This document shows, piece by piece, positions 43,615-53,612 of a stretch of DNA of 64,000 nucleotides. Source of the DNA: Gordonia sp. PP30 (GTDB taxonomy: Bacteria > Actinomycetota > Actinomycetes > Mycobacteriales > Mycobacteriaceae); the NCBI RefSeq assembly GCF_023100845.1, contig NZ_CP095864.1, forward strand, positions 868,001 to 932,000, given 5' to 3'. Within the stretch, counting starts at the first letter, position 1; each line of letters opens with the position of its first letter. The notes under the pieces are model-generated. The model saw only the letters and a program-made list of their open reading frames with translations. It was not told the origin of the DNA and did not search any database. The translations under genes were made by a program, and so were the position numbers.

Positions 43615-44778
43615 ATGGATCTATTCGAATACCAGGCGAAGGAACTGTTCGTGAAGCACGGCGTTCCTTCGAGCGCGGGCTCCGTTGCCGAGGCTTCGGC
43701 CGACGCGCGCGCGATCGCCGAGCAGATCGGCAAGGCCGTGATGGTCAAGGCCCAGGTCAAGACCGGTGGCCGTGGCAAGGCCGGTGGTGTGAAGTTCGCC
43801 GCTACCGCGGACGAAGCTCTCACCCACGCGCAGAACATCCTCGGCCTCGACATCAAGGGCCACATCGTCAAGAAGCTGCTCGTCACCGAGGCGAAGGACA
43901 TCGCGGAGGAGTACTACATCTCCTTCCTGCTCGATCGCGCCAACCGTGACTACCTGGCCATGTGCTCGGTCGAGGGCGGCATGGAGATCGAGGAGGTGGC
44001 CGCGACCAAGCCCGATCGCCTGGCCCGCATCTCGATCGACCCGGTCGCCGGTGTCGACGTCGCCAAGGCGCGCGAGATCGCCAAGGCCGGACATCTTCCG
44101 GAAGAGATCCTCGACGCCGCCGCGGTGACCATCGCCAAGCTGTGGGAGGTCTTCGTCGAAGAAGACGCCCTGCTGGTCGAGGTCAACCCGCTCGTGCGCA
44201 CCCCCCAGGATGAGATCCTGGCCCTCGACGGCAAGGTCACCCTGGACGACAACGCCGAGTTCCGTCACCCGGATCACGCCCTCTTCGCCGACGTCGAGGC
44301 CACCGATCCGCTGGAGCTCAAGGCCAAGCAGCACGACCTCAACTACGTCAAGCTCGACGGAGAGGTCGGTGTCATCGGCAACGGTGCCGGTCTGGTCATG
44401 TCGACGCTCGACGTCGTCGCCTACGCCGGTGAGCTGCACGGCGGCGTGAAGCCCGCCAACTTCCTGGACATCGGCGGCGGCGCCTCGGCCGACGTGATGG
44501 CCGCGGGCCTGGACGTCATCCTCGGTGACGCACAGGTCAAGAGCGTGTTCGTGAACGTCTTCGGCGGCATCACCGCCTGTGACGCGGTCGCCAACGGCAT
44601 CGTCGGCGCGCTGAACCAGCTGGGCGACACCGCCACCAAGCCGCTGGTGGTCCGTCTGGACGGCAACAAAGTCGACGAGGGCCGGAAGATTCTGGCGGAG
44701 GCGAACCACCCGCTGGTGACCCTCGCCGAGTCGATGGACGAAGGCGCCGACAAGGCCGCCGAACTGGCGAACAAGTAA
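43615..44778 (+). CDS. sucC: succinyl-CoA synthetase beta subunit
   Basis: 387-aa ATP-grasp subunit of the TCA enzyme that makes ATP or GTP from succinyl-CoA. N-terminal [18 protein letters not shown], nucleotide-binding [29 protein letters not shown] (metal), [15 protein letters not shown] and the Gly-rich phosphate loop [15 protein letters not shown]. Followed by sucD after a 16-bp gap, as in Rv0951-Rv0952. Confidence 0.97.
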   Translation: MDLFEYQAKELFVKHGVPSSAGSVAEASADARAIAEQIGKAVMVKAQVKTGGRGKAGGVKFAATADEALTHAQNILGLDIKGHIVKKLLVTEAKDIAEEYYISFLLDRANRDYLAMCSVEGGMEIEEVAATKPDRLARISIDPVAGVDVAKAREIAKAGHLPEEILDAAAVTIAKLWEVFVEEDALLVEVNPLVRTPQDEILALDGKVTLDDNAEFRHPDHALFADVEATDPLELKAKQHDLNYVKLDGEVGVIGNGAGLVMSTLDVVAYAGELHGGVKPANFLDIGGGASADVMAAGLDVILGDAQVKSVFVNVFGGITACDAVANGIVGALNQLGDTATKPLVVRLDGNKVDEGRKILAEANHPLVTLAESMDEGADKAAELANK

Positions 44779-44794
44779 AGGGGCCGGGAAACAC

Positions 44795-45697
44795 ATGTCG
44801 ATCTACCTCAATCGAGACAACAAGGTCATCGTCCAGGGCATCACCGGCGGCGAGGGCACCAAGCACACCGCTCTGATGCTCAAGGCCGGCACCAACATCG
44901 TGGGCGGCGTCAACGCCCGCAAGGCCGGGACCACCGTCAAGCACCTCGACGCCGCCGGCCGCGAGATCGAGCTGCCGGTCTTCGGCAGCGTCGCCGAGGC
45001 CATGGAGAAGACCGGGGCCGACACCTCGATCGCCTTCGTGCCGCCGGCCTTCTCGAAGGACGCCATCATCGAGGCCGTGGACGCGGAGATCCCGCTGCTC
45101 GTGGTCATCACCGAGGGCATCCCGGTCCAGGACACCGCGTACGCGTGGGCCTACAACAAGGACAAGGGCGCCAAGACCCGCATCATCGGCCCCAACTGCC
45201 CGGGCGTCATCACGCCGGGCGAGGCCCTGGTGGGCATCACGCCGAACAACATCACCGGCAAGGGCCCGATCGGACTGGTCTCCAAGTCCGGCACCCTGAC
45301 CTACCAGATGATGTACGAGCTGCGTGACCTCGGCTTCTCCACCGCCATCGGCATCGGCGGCGACCCGGTCATCGGCACCACTCACATCGACGCGATCGAG
45401 GCCTTCGAGGCCGATCCGGAGACCAAGGTCATCGTGATGATCGGTGAGATCGGCGGCGACGCCGAGGAGCGTGCCGCCGCGTACATCCAGGAGAACGTCT
45501 CCAAGCCGGTCGTCGGCTACGTCGCGGGCTTCACCGCACCCGAGGGCAAGACCATGGGTCACGCCGGCGCCATCGTGTCCGGCAGCTCGGGCACCGCGCA
45601 GGCCAAGAAGGAGGCCCTCGAGGCCGCCGGTGTCAAGGTCGGCAAGACGCCGAGCGAGACCGCCCGCCTGGCCCGCGAGATCTTCGAGAACCTGTAG
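44795..45697 (+). CDS. sucD: succinyl-CoA synthetase alpha subunit
   Basis: 300 aa. CoA-binding domain with [48 protein letters not shown], and the active-site phosphohistidine in [16 protein letters not shown]. Length and residues are normal. Transcribed with sucC and followed by a strong terminator. Confidence 0.97.
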   Translation: MSIYLNRDNKVIVQGITGGEGTKHTALMLKAGTNIVGGVNARKAGTTVKHLDAAGREIELPVFGSVAEAMEKTGADTSIAFVPPAFSKDAIIEAVDAEIPLLVVITEGIPVQDTAYAWAYNKDKGAKTRIIGPNCPGVITPGEALVGITPNNITGKGPIGLVSKSGTLTYQMMYELRDLGFSTAIGIGGDPVIGTTHIDAIEAFEADPETKVIVMIGEIGGDAEERAAAYIQENVSKPVVGYVAGFTAPEGKTMGHAGAIVSGSSGTAQAKKEALEAAGVKVGKTPSETARLAREIFENL

Positions 45698-45720
45698 ATC
45701 CCGCACTCGTACCGCTCACC

Positions 45721-45753
45721 GCGCCCCGGAGACCGCCACGGTCTCCGGGGCGC
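45721..45753 (+). terminator. sucCD terminator
   Basis: Perfect 14-bp stem GCGCCCCGGAGACC with loop GCCAC, 23 bp after the sucD stop codon. No T-tract. Confidence 0.85.
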
Positions 45754-45789
45754 GGTGTATTCGCGGCGGTGCCGGGGCATAATGAGCGG

Positions 45790-46449
45790 GTGAACGAGGT
45801 GATGCGCCGCGGTGACGGACCGCTGTCGCGGCTGCCGGTGATCGGTGGCCCGGTCGACGCGCTCGCCGCGGCCGCGCTGGCCGTACCGCGACAGGTCGTG
45901 TCGACGGTGGCCGCTGTACCCCGGACCGTCCTGCACGCGGTGCTCGACGAGATCTTCGGGTACGTCTCGGAGACCGATCTGACCTCGGTGCTGCTCCGCT
46001 CGGTCGACCTCGACCGGCTGCTGGCCTCGGTCGACCTGAACGCGCTGCTGCGGCAGGTGGACCTCAACGCGCTGCTGGCCGACGTCGACCTGAACGCGCT
46101 GCTGGCCGACGTGGACCTCAACCAGATGATCGCCGGGCTCGACCTGAACCCGGCGGTCGCGGCGCTCGAACTGGAACCGGTGATCACCGCGATCGACCTC
46201 AACCGGGTCCTGGAGGGCGTCGACATCGATGCCGTGCTTCACCGCACCGACCTGGTCGGCGTCGCCGCCACGGTGGTCGACGGCATCGACCTGAACAACA
46301 TCGTCCGGGAGGCCAGCTCATCGGTGACCACCGAGATGATCACCGACGTGCGCAGCGGCAGCGAGCGGGCCGACGACAAGGTGGACCAGTTCGTCGGACG
46401 CATTCTGCGCCGCAAGACCGCCGATCCGCAGCAGCGTGACGCGCCGTGA
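45790..46449 (+). CDS. nonapeptide-repeat protein of unknown function
   Basis: 219 aa. The middle, about residues 65-160, is a chain of 9-residue units of the form LLAxVDLNA, roughly ten copies with near identity in units 2-4 and gradual drift. GTG at 45790 is preferred: CATAAT at 45778-45783 is a -10 hexamer ending 6 bp before it, so the message would be leaderless; a GTG at 45769 is the alternative. The last part is charged. It overlaps the RDD gene by 4 bp. Regular Leu/Val/Asp repeats suggest a solenoid or amphipathic surface, possibly membrane-bound. Confidence 0.7.
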   Translation: MNEVMRRGDGPLSRLPVIGGPVDALAAAALAVPRQVVSTVAAVPRTVLHAVLDEIFGYVSETDLTSVLLRSVDLDRLLASVDLNALLRQVDLNALLADVDLNALLADVDLNQMIAGLDLNPAVAALELEPVITAIDLNRVLEGVDIDAVLHRTDLVGVAATVVDGIDLNNIVREASSSVTTEMITDVRSGSERADDKVDQFVGRILRRKTADPQQRDAP

Positions 46450-46919
46450 CGGCCGAGCTGCGTAACGCCGGGATCGTCAGCCGCTTCGTGGCGGCGATGA
46501 TCGACGGCCTGGTGGTCCTCGGCTTCCAGGTCGGCGTCTATCTGGCGATCGCCCTGGTCCGGCTGGTGCTCAGCGTGCGGGCGTTCACCCTGCCCGACTA
46601 CGCCTGGGTCTGGGGCACCACGTCGTTCATCGCGATCGCCATCGCCTACCTGACGCTGTCGTGGGCGGCGTTCGGCCGCACCTTCGGCCAGCTCGTGATG
46701 GGAGTCGCGGTGGTGAGCCGGGGGACCGGCCGCAAGCCGAAGCTGGTGCGGGCACTCGGCCGGGCCGCACTGAGCGCCTTCGTCCCGGTGGGCCTGTTCT
46801 GGGTGGTGGTCTCGCCCCGGCGCTGGTCCCTGTCGGACCTGGTGTGCTTCACCCGAGTGGTCTACACGCACGACGTCCTGCCCGATCATTCGCCGGTCAG
46901 TGGTTCAATACCGGCATGA
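46446..46919 (+). CDS. RDD-family membrane protein
   Basis: 157 aa. Begins RNAGIVSRFVAAMIDGLVV, with the RDD domain's R and D in the first helix. It has three hydrophobic segments and the characteristic FGRTFGQLVMGVAVVSR between helices 2 and 3. Role unknown; some RDD proteins are linked to ion transport. The GTG start and the stop each overlap neighbours by 4 bp, so this is the middle of a three-gene operon. Confidence 0.85.
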   Translation: MTAELRNAGIVSRFVAAMIDGLVVLGFQVGVYLAIALVRLVLSVRAFTLPDYAWVWGTTSFIAIAIAYLTLSWAAFGRTFGQLVMGVAVVSRGTGRKPKLVRALGRAALSAFVPVGLFWVVVSPRRWSLSDLVCFTRVVYTHDVLPDHSPVSGSIPA

Positions 46920-47563
46920 CAGAGAATCCGAATTACGGCCCGCAAGGGGGTCCCACGCAGTGGGGTCCCGCGCCGCAGGACCCGCCGCCGACGGTCGCCG
47001 GTCCGTACCCGCCGTCGGGCCCCTACGGCCCGCCGGCCACCGGCCCGTACGGCCCGCCGACCGGCCCGTACACCGGCCCGCCCACGCAGTACGGCGCGCC
47101 GCAGCAGCCGGTCCCGAACTTCTTCACGCAGCTGCCGCTGCCGTACAAGCTGTCCCTCGGGTCGGCGGTCTTCGGTGTGCTCACCTACATCATGGGCTTC
47201 TTGTCGTGGGTCACGATCGACGACAGCATCGAGCAGAAGGCCAGCCGCTGGGCCGACGACAACAGCAATCAGGTGGGTATCCCGGCGTTCCTCACCATGG
47301 TGTTCACCCCCGGCTACTTCCTGCTCTTCCTCGGTGCCGCGGGCGTCGCGTCGTTCGCGTTCCTGGTGCCGAAGTGGCGCCGGTACCTGCCGCACGTCGC
47401 CGCCCTAGTGGTGCTGGCATGGCTGGGCCTGCTGGCCTGCGCGCTCGGCCTGCCGTCGTTCATCAGCCTGGGCGCGGGCGCCATCGTCTCGCTGGTCCTG
47501 GGTTCGCTGCAGCTGGCGCTGATCGGTGCGGCCGTGATCGTCGACGGACGTTCGGAGAGTTAG
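46916..47563 (+). CDS. proline-rich N-terminus, four-helix membrane protein
   Basis: 215 aa. Residues 1-65 are Pro/Gly/Tyr-rich (PYGPPATGPYGPP units), typical of cytosolic proline-rich tails. After FTQLPLPYKLSLGSAVFGVL come four hydrophobic segments. It resembles in layout the DUF5336 protein at 61168, so it may be a paralogue. Coupled to the RDD gene by an ATGA overlap. Confidence 0.7.
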   Translation: MTENPNYGPQGGPTQWGPAPQDPPPTVAGPYPPSGPYGPPATGPYGPPTGPYTGPPTQYGAPQQPVPNFFTQLPLPYKLSLGSAVFGVLTYIMGFLSWVTIDDSIEQKASRWADDNSNQVGIPAFLTMVFTPGYFLLFLGAAGVASFAFLVPKWRRYLPHVAALVVLAWLGLLACALGLPSFISLGAGAIVSLVLGSLQLALIGAAVIVDGRSES

Positions 47564-47577
47564 GCCGTGTCCGTCCG

Positions 47578-48189
47578 GTGAGCGAGACGACGCAGCCGGC
47601 TCCCACCACCCGCCGAGGTCAGGCCAAGGCCGCGCGGCGCGGTGAACTCCTCGCGGCCGCGGCGCGCCAAATGGCGCGCCGCGGCTTCGTCGCCGTGCGC
47701 CTGGAGGACATCGGCGCGGAGGTCGGCATCAGCGGTCCGGCCATGTACCGGCACTTCTCGTCCAAGAACGACGTCCTCGACGAGCTGCTGCTCGACATCA
47801 GCGAGCGGCTGCAGACCGGGGGCGACGAGGTGGTGGCCCGCGGCGGCTCCCCGGACGAGGTGCTGCGCCGGCTGGTCGAATTCCACATCGACGTGCTGGT
47901 CACCAAGCCGGACCTGATCGCGATTCAGGACCGGGACCTGCACTCGCTGAGCGCCGACGCGCGCCACCGCGTCCGCACGCTGCAGCGCCGCTACGTGGAG
48001 ACCTGGGTGTCGGTGCTGGTCGACGCCGCCGCCGCGGCCGGACGTGCACTGCCGGCCGAGGAGGCCCGGGTCCGGGCGCACGCGACCTTCGGCCTCCTCA
48101 ACTCGTCACCGCGGTTGCCGCCGTTCGACGTGACCCGGCTGGCCGCGCTCCTGACCGACATGGCGCTGGCGGCCCTCCTCGTCGACTGA
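47578..48189 (+). CDS. TetR-family transcriptional regulator
   Basis: 203 aa. N-terminal HTH: RRGELLAAAARQMARRGFVA with VRLEDIGAEVGISGPAMYRH and FSSKNDVLDELLLD, the canonical TetR layout. The C-terminal ligand domain has LHSLSADARHRVRTLQRR. It precedes the catabolic cluster, and regulators of this type near acyl-CoA genes commonly sense acyl-CoAs. Candidate operator: the inverted repeat at 51938. GTG start 14 bp after the upstream stop codon. Confidence 0.88.
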   Translation: MSETTQPAPTTRRGQAKAARRGELLAAAARQMARRGFVAVRLEDIGAEVGISGPAMYRHFSSKNDVLDELLLDISERLQTGGDEVVARGGSPDEVLRRLVEFHIDVLVTKPDLIAIQDRDLHSLSADARHRVRTLQRRYVETWVSVLVDAAAAAGRALPAEEARVRAHATFGLLNSSPRLPPFDVTRLAALLTDMALAALLVD

Positions 48190-48204
48190 GGCGTCACCGA
48201 AGTC

Positions 48205-51200
48205 TCAGACCTCGGTCAGCCGGGTCAGTTCGGCGCGGAAGCGTTCGACGTTCGCGAGTTTGATCCCCTCGTAACCCCGCACCAGATCGGGCAGTTCCGC
48301 GACGGCGACCGCCTGCTCGAGCTGCGCGGCCGAGGGGTGCTCGCCCAGGCCGGCGACCACCCGATCCAGCGCCGCCCGGTACTCGCCGATCAGCGCGCGC
48401 TCGGTCCGGCGGACCTGCGTGTGGCCGAACGGATCGAACCGGGTGCCCCGCAGCCGCTTCAGCGACTCCAGTCCGCGCAGCCCGGGGCGGCCCCAGCGGC
48501 CGACCGCCAGCTTCTTGCGCATCCCCAGCTCGCGCAACACCGGCGGGTGCAGGCGGACGGCCGTCGCGGCGCCGTCGCCGAACTGCTCGGCCACCTGCGC
48601 CGCGAACCCGGCATCGCGAGTCAGCCGGGCCACCTCGTACTCGTCCTTGTAGGCCATCAGCTTGTACAGGTTGCGGGCCGCCGCCGCGGTGAGCCGGTCG
48701 TCGCCGACGCGCTCGGAGATGCCGCCGACGTACGACGCGAACTCCCGCGCATAGGCCTCGTCCTGGTAGGTGACCAGTTCGTCGTACCGGCGGGCGACGA
48801 CCTCGCGCGTCTCGTCGCCGGCCCCGATCAGCCCGGCCGCCGCGCGCAGCGCCCCGGGGCTGGGCCGATACGCGGGGACAGCGGCGTGGCCGTGCGCGGC
48901 CTGCGCCAGCTCGTCCGGATCGGCGAGCACCTGCCGCCCGCGCCGGAACGCCTGCACGTTCGCCTCCACGGCGACGCCGTTGAGTTCGATCGCCCGCTCC
49001 ACGGCGGCGGCCGAGATCGGCAGCGCGCCCGCCTGATATGCGGCGCCCACCATCAGCATGTTGGCGAACTGCTCGTCGTCGAACAGTTCCTCGGCGAGCC
49101 GGGCCGCGTTCAGATACACCGAGCGCGACACCTCGGCGTCGATCGCCGACCGCACCCGCGGCGCCTCCGGGAAGACGACGGCGCTGTCGGACACCATCGC
49201 GCCGGTCGGGACCTGCGCGGTGGAGACCACCGCGGTGGTCTTGGCGACGGAGGCGACCTTGAGGTTCACCGGATCGGCGCCGACCAGCTGATCGCAGGCG
49301 AGATAGAGGTCGCAGTCGCCGGTGGCCACCTTCGCGGCCTGCTCGACGCGGGTGCGCGAGAGTTTCAGGTCGCTCACCACCGCGCCGCCCTTCTGGGCGA
49401 GGCCGGTCATGTCGACGGTGCGGGCATCCAGGCCATCGAGCACGGCCGCGGTGGCCAGCACCTGCGAGACGGTCACCACGCCGGTGCCGCCGATGCCGGT
49501 GACGCGGATGGTGAAGGTGCCCGAATCGGCCGGTGCCGTCGGCGGCGCGGGGAGTACGGTGTCGGCCAGGGCGGCGGCGCGCCGCGCCCGGCGGGGCGCC
49601 GGGGTGACGGTGACGAACGCCGGGCAGTCGCCGTCCAGGCACGAGTAGTCGAGGTTGCACGAACTCTGGTCGATCCGCGTCTTACGGCCGAACTCGGTGG
49701 GCACCGGGTGCACCGACAGGCAGTTCGACTTCGCGCCGCAATCGCCGCAGCCCTCGCAGATCCGCTCGTTGATCATCACCCGGGTCGCCGGGGTCGACGC
49801 CGTCCCCCTCTTGCGCTTGCGCCGCTTCTGCGCCGCGCACTCCTGGTCGTGGATCAGCACGGTCACGCCTTCGGTGGCGGCCAGCTCACGCTGGACGTCG
49901 AGCAGGTCGTCACGGTGCCGGACCTGCGCCGCGGTCTTGCCCAGCGACTTGCGGGTGCGGGCCGGGTCGTCGGAGGTGACCACCACGCGGGCGACCCGCT
50001 CGGCGCGCAGCAGGGTGACCAGCTGCGGCAGGCTCATCTCGCCGACCGGATCCTGGCCGCCGGTCATCGCGACGGTGCCGTTGTAGAGCAGTTTGTAGGT
50101 GATGTTCGCCCCGGCGGCGACGGCCGCGCGCAGCGCGAGTGAACCGGAGTGCGCGAAGGTCCCGTCGCCGATGTTCTGCACGAAGTGCCGCTCCTGCACG
50201 AACGGCGCCATGCCCAGCCACTGCGCGCCCTCGCCGCCCATCTGGGTCACCCCGGCCACGTCGCCGACCTGCGCCGGATCCATCAGCAGCACCATCGCGT
50301 GGCAGCCGATGCCTGCGCCGACCAGGGTGTCCGGTGCGACCGGGGTGGAGCTGTTGTGCGGGCAGCCGGAGCAGAAGTACGGCGAGCGCACCGCCAGCGG
50401 CAGCGTGATCCGGGAGCCGCGCGCGGTGTGTCGTTCCAGCCAGCGCCGGGCCGGCTCGATCCGGTGCCGCCGGCCCAGACGCTCGGCGAGGCCGCGGGTC
50501 ACCGCGTCGACGTCGAGCTCGCCGAACCGGGAGAAGAGGGTGGAACCGTCCTCGTGCGACTTGCCGACGATCGCCGGTAGCCGCGAGCGGCCGAACAGGT
50601 TGTCGCGCAGCATCGTCTCCACGAAGTCGCGCTTCTCCTCGACGACGATCACCTCGGCGAGCCCGTCGATGAAGGTCTCCACGATGCTCTGCTCCAGCGG
50701 ATAGACCATGCCGAGTTTGAGGATCCGGATGCCCAGCCGCGCGAGATCGTCGTCGTCGATGCCGAGGTGTCGGAGGGCCTCGCGGACGTCGAGATAGGTC
50801 TTGCCCGCGGCGACGATGCCGATGCGATCGTCGCCGGAGCGGGCGACGATCCGGTTGAGGCCGTTGAGCCGCGCGTATTCGACGGCCCGCGGCATCCGGG
50901 TGGTGAGCTGGTTCTGCTCCAGTTCCATCAGACTGGCGCCGAGGAGCCGGCCGCTCGGCACGTGCGGGCTGCTGCCGAGGCCGCCGAGATCGATGGTGAA
51001 CCGGTCGGCGTCGACCACCGCGGTCGATGCGCCGTCGGCGACGTGCGCCGAGATCTTGAGCGAGGTCCAGAGGCCCGAGACGCGGCTCATCTGGGCGGCG
51101 TGGATGCCGAAGTCGAGGATGTCGGCGCTGTCGGCCGGGTAGAGGATCGGCAGGTAGAGGTCGGCGAGCGCCATCTCGGAGGCGCACGGGACCGTCGAGC

Positions 51201-51729
51201 TCTTGGCGCCGGGGTCGTCGCCGACCAGGGCCACCGCGCCGCCGGTGGGCGAGGTGCCGATGATGTTCGCGTGGCGCAGGGCGTCGGTCGCGCGGTCCAG
51301 ACCGGGCGCCTTGCCGTACCAGTAGCCGACGATGCCGTCGCGCGGCGCCCCGTCCGGGGCGGGAGCCAGGGTCCCGACGCGGGCGGCCAGCTGCGAGCCC
51401 ATCACCGAGGTGGCGGCGAGTTCCTCGTTGACCGCGGGCCGGTGCACCACGTCGTACGGGGTGAGGCAGGCGGCGCGGCGGGCGATCTCCAGGTCGTATC
51501 CGGCGAGCGGTGAGCCCTCGTAGCCGGACAGGAACGACGCGGTCCGCAGGCCGCTTCGGCGATCGGCGATCGCGCGGTCGCGAACCATCCGGACCAGGGC
51601 CTGGATGCCGGTGAGATAGACGGTGCCGGACTCCGCGGTATAGCGGTCGTCGAGCGAGAAAGCGCCGGTCCGGCCGGTCGCGGGGGAGGGGAGGCCGGTG
51701 CCGGAGGCACGGTGATCGGCGATGGTCAT
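48205..51729 (-). CDS. fused indolepyruvate ferredoxin oxidoreductase family protein
   Basis: 1,174 aa, a fusion of alpha and beta type 2-oxoacid oxidoreductase parts. N-terminal pyruvate-type domain with SFLSGYEGSPLAGYDLEIAR, a thiamine-diphosphate part with GIGCHAMVLLMDPAQVG and NIGDGTFAHSGSLALRAA, a Cys-rich ferredoxin region ICEGCGDCGAKSNC and CSGCPHNS, and a gamma part with RVTGIGGTGVVTVSQVLATA. It would decarboxylate a 2-oxoacid to an acyl-CoA. It is divergent from the acyl-CoA operon, so a branched-chain or aromatic 2-oxoacid is likely. Start ATG 51729 gives the conserved N-terminus. Confidence 0.85.
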   Translation of the reverse strand: MTIADHRASGTGLPSPATGRTGAFSLDDRYTAESGTVYLTGIQALVRMVRDRAIADRRSGLRTASFLSGYEGSPLAGYDLEIARRAACLTPYDVVHRPAVNEELAATSVMGSQLAARVGTLAPAPDGAPRDGIVGYWYGKAPGLDRATDALRHANIIGTSPTGGAVALVGDDPGAKSSTVPCASEMALADLYLPILYPADSADILDFGIHAAQMSRVSGLWTSLKISAHVADGASTAVVDADRFTIDLGGLGSSPHVPSGRLLGASLMELEQNQLTTRMPRAVEYARLNGLNRIVARSGDDRIGIVAAGKTYLDVREALRHLGIDDDDLARLGIRILKLGMVYPLEQSIVETFIDGLAEVIVVEEKRDFVETMLRDNLFGRSRLPAIVGKSHEDGSTLFSRFGELDVDAVTRGLAERLGRRHRIEPARRWLERHTARGSRITLPLAVRSPYFCSGCPHNSSTPVAPDTLVGAGIGCHAMVLLMDPAQVGDVAGVTQMGGEGAQWLGMAPFVQERHFVQNIGDGTFAHSGSLALRAAVAAGANITYKLLYNGTVAMTGGQDPVGEMSLPQLVTLLRAERVARVVVTSDDPARTRKSLGKTAAQVRHRDDLLDVQRELAATEGVTVLIHDQECAAQKRRKRKRGTASTPATRVMINERICEGCGDCGAKSNCLSVHPVPTEFGRKTRIDQSSCNLDYSCLDGDCPAFVTVTPAPRRARRAAALADTVLPAPPTAPADSGTFTIRVTGIGGTGVVTVSQVLATAAVLDGLDARTVDMTGLAQKGGAVVSDLKLSRTRVEQAAKVATGDCDLYLACDQLVGADPVNLKVASVAKTTAVVSTAQVPTGAMVSDSAVVFPEAPRVRSAIDAEVSRSVYLNAARLAEELFDDEQFANMLMVGAAYQAGALPISAAAVERAIELNGVAVEANVQAFRRGRQVLADPDELAQAAHGHAAVPAYRPSPGALRAAAGLIGAGDETREVVARRYDELVTYQDEAYAREFASYVGGISERVGDDRLTAAAARNLYKLMAYKDEYEVARLTRDAGFAAQVAEQFGDGAATAVRLHPPVLRELGMRKKLAVGRWGRPGLRGLESLKRLRGTRFDPFGHTQVRRTERALIGEYRAALDRVVAGLGEHPSAAQLEQAVAVAELPDLVRGYEGIKLANVERFRAELTRLTEV

Positions 51730-51937
51730 GGGGTGCCCAACCTTCGTGTCGGCTCGGTGGTGCCGGTCCCCGGGGTGACGGGTGCCGCGACGCCGCGAGC
51801 GGGTTTTCGGGGCCGCGGTGGTTGTGCGACCCCACACCTAGGATACGAGGAGAAGTGACGGACGTCACGGAAGGGTGAATGTTCGGCGGATCTGGCGGGA
51901 TCGGGTGACAGGACGGCGCCGGTGCCGTACGGTCACA

Positions 51938-51961
51938 TTCAGTTAATCTTCGATAACTGAA
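51938..51961. promoter_or_regulatory. palindromic operator candidate between the divergent promoters
   Basis: TTCAGTTA at 51938-51945 and TAACTGAA at 51954-51961 form perfect 8-bp inverted arms around an 8-bp spacer. It is 9 bp before the carboxyltransferase start and in the shared region with the oxidoreductase gene. This is a typical TetR-family operator geometry, and a TetR gene lies next to the cluster. Confidence 0.6.
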
Positions 51962-51970
51962 AGGGAGTCG

Positions 51971-53551
51971 ATGACGACCGTGGAGAATCGCGAGCCGGCG
52001 GCGCAGCATCGCGCCAACGTCGGACTTCTGCGCGAGCGGCTGGCCGCGTCGGCGGCCGGCGGCGGCGCCAAGGCGCGGGACCGGCACCTCGCCCGCGGCA
52101 AGCTGCTGCCCCGGGACCGCATCGACGGGCTGCTCGATCCCGGCTCGCCGTTTCTCGAGGTCGCCCCGCTCGCCGCGTTCGGCATGTACGACGGCAAAGC
52201 GCCCGCCGCCGGGGTGGTCGCCGGGATCGGCCGCATCCACGGCCGCGAGTGCATGGTCGTCGCCAACGATGCGACGGTCTCCGGCGGCACCTACTACCCG
52301 GTGACGGTCAAGAAGCACCTGCGCGCCCAGGAGATCGCCGCCGCCAACCGGCTGCCGTGCATCTACCTCGTCGATTCCGGCGGCGCCATGCTGCTCAACC
52401 AGGACGACGTGTTCCCCGACCGCGACCACTTCGGCCGGATCTTCTTCAACCAGGCCACCATGAGCGCCGCGGGCATCCCGCAGATCTCCGCCGTCCTCGG
52501 GTCATCCACCGCCGGCGGCGCCTACGTCCCGGCGATGAGCGACGAGAACGTGATCGTCAAGAACCAGGGCACCATCTTCCTGGCCGGCCCGCCGCTGGTG
52601 AAGGCGGCCACCGGCGAGGACGTCACCGCCGAGGACCTCGGCGGCGGCACCATGCACTCGTCGGTCTCCGGCGTCACCGATCACCTCGTCGACAACGACG
52701 AGCAGGCCCTGGCGAAGGTCCGCGAGATCGTCGCGACCTTCGGCCCGCGTGACCCGGCGCAGTGGGACACCGCCGAGACCCGCGACCCGATCCGGCCGCA
52801 GACCTCGCTGTACGACGTGGTGCCGACCGACCCGCGCATCCCGTACGACGTGCGCGAGGTGATCACCACGCTGGTCGACGCCGGCGAGTACACCGAGTTC
52901 AAGGCGAACTACGGCACTTCGCTGGTCACCGCCTTCGCGCACCTGCACGGGCATCCGGTCGGCATCGTCGCCAACAACGGTGTGCTGTTCTCCGAGTCCG
53001 CGCAGAAGGGCGCCCACTTCATCGAGCTGTGCGACCGCCGGTCCATCCCGCTGATCTTCCTGCAGAACATCACCGGCTTCATGGTCGGCCGGCAGTACGA
53101 GGAGGGCGGCATCGCCAAGAACGGCGCCAAGATGGTCACCGCCGTCGCCTGCGCCCGCGTGCCGAAGCTGACGGTGATGATCGGCGGGTCGTTCGGGGCG
53201 GGCAACTACTCGATGTGCGGCCGTGCGTACTCGCCGCGCTTCCTCTGGATGTGGCCCAACGCGCGGATCTCGGTGATGGGCGGCCCGCAGGCCGCCGACA
53301 CCCTCGCGACGGTGCGACGCGGCGGGGTCGAACGCTCCGGCCAGGAGTGGTCGGCGCAGGACGAAGAGGCCTTCAAGGAACCGATCCGCCGGCAGTTCGA
53401 GGAACAGTCGGACGCGTACTACTCCACCGCGCGGCTGTGGGACGACGGGATCATCGATCCCGCCGACACCCGGACCGTGCTCGGCCTGGCGCTGGAAGCA
53501 TGCCGTTACGCGCCGCTGTCGCCGGTCAACAACGGCGTCTTCAGGATGTGA
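51971..53551 (+). CDS. acyl-CoA carboxylase beta subunit (methylcrotonyl-CoA type)
   Basis: 526-aa carboxyltransferase. It has LYPRD-like [92 protein letters not shown], and the C-terminal [19 protein letters not shown]. This pattern fits methylcrotonyl-CoA carboxylase rather than propionyl-CoA carboxylase, but other acyl-CoAs are possible. Strong ribosome site AAAGGGAG. First gene of the operon. Confidence 0.85.
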   Translation: MTTVENREPAAQHRANVGLLRERLAASAAGGGAKARDRHLARGKLLPRDRIDGLLDPGSPFLEVAPLAAFGMYDGKAPAAGVVAGIGRIHGRECMVVANDATVSGGTYYPVTVKKHLRAQEIAAANRLPCIYLVDSGGAMLLNQDDVFPDRDHFGRIFFNQATMSAAGIPQISAVLGSSTAGGAYVPAMSDENVIVKNQGTIFLAGPPLVKAATGEDVTAEDLGGGTMHSSVSGVTDHLVDNDEQALAKVREIVATFGPRDPAQWDTAETRDPIRPQTSLYDVVPTDPRIPYDVREVITTLVDAGEYTEFKANYGTSLVTAFAHLHGHPVGIVANNGVLFSESAQKGAHFIELCDRRSIPLIFLQNITGFMVGRQYEEGGIAKNGAKMVTAVACARVPKLTVMIGGSFGAGNYSMCGRAYSPRFLWMWPNARISVMGGPQAADTLATVRRGGVERSGQEWSAQDEEAFKEPIRRQFEEQSDAYYSTARLWDDGIIDPADTRTVLGLALEACRYAPLSPVNNGVFRM

Positions 53552-53562
53552 GCAGATGACTA

Positions 53563-53593
53563 CCTTTCGACATTTCGACAAGCTCAATGCAGG
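53563..53593 (+). repeat. short interspersed repeat between carboxylase subunit genes
   Basis: CCTTTCGACATTTCGACAAG followed by CTCAATGCAGG. It has the TTCGACAAGCTC core seen in the other repeats of the window. It lies between the beta-subunit stop (53551) and the preferred start (53613) of the next gene. Confidence 0.6.
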
Positions 53594-53612
53594 GCAAGCT
53601 CTAGGAGCGTCG

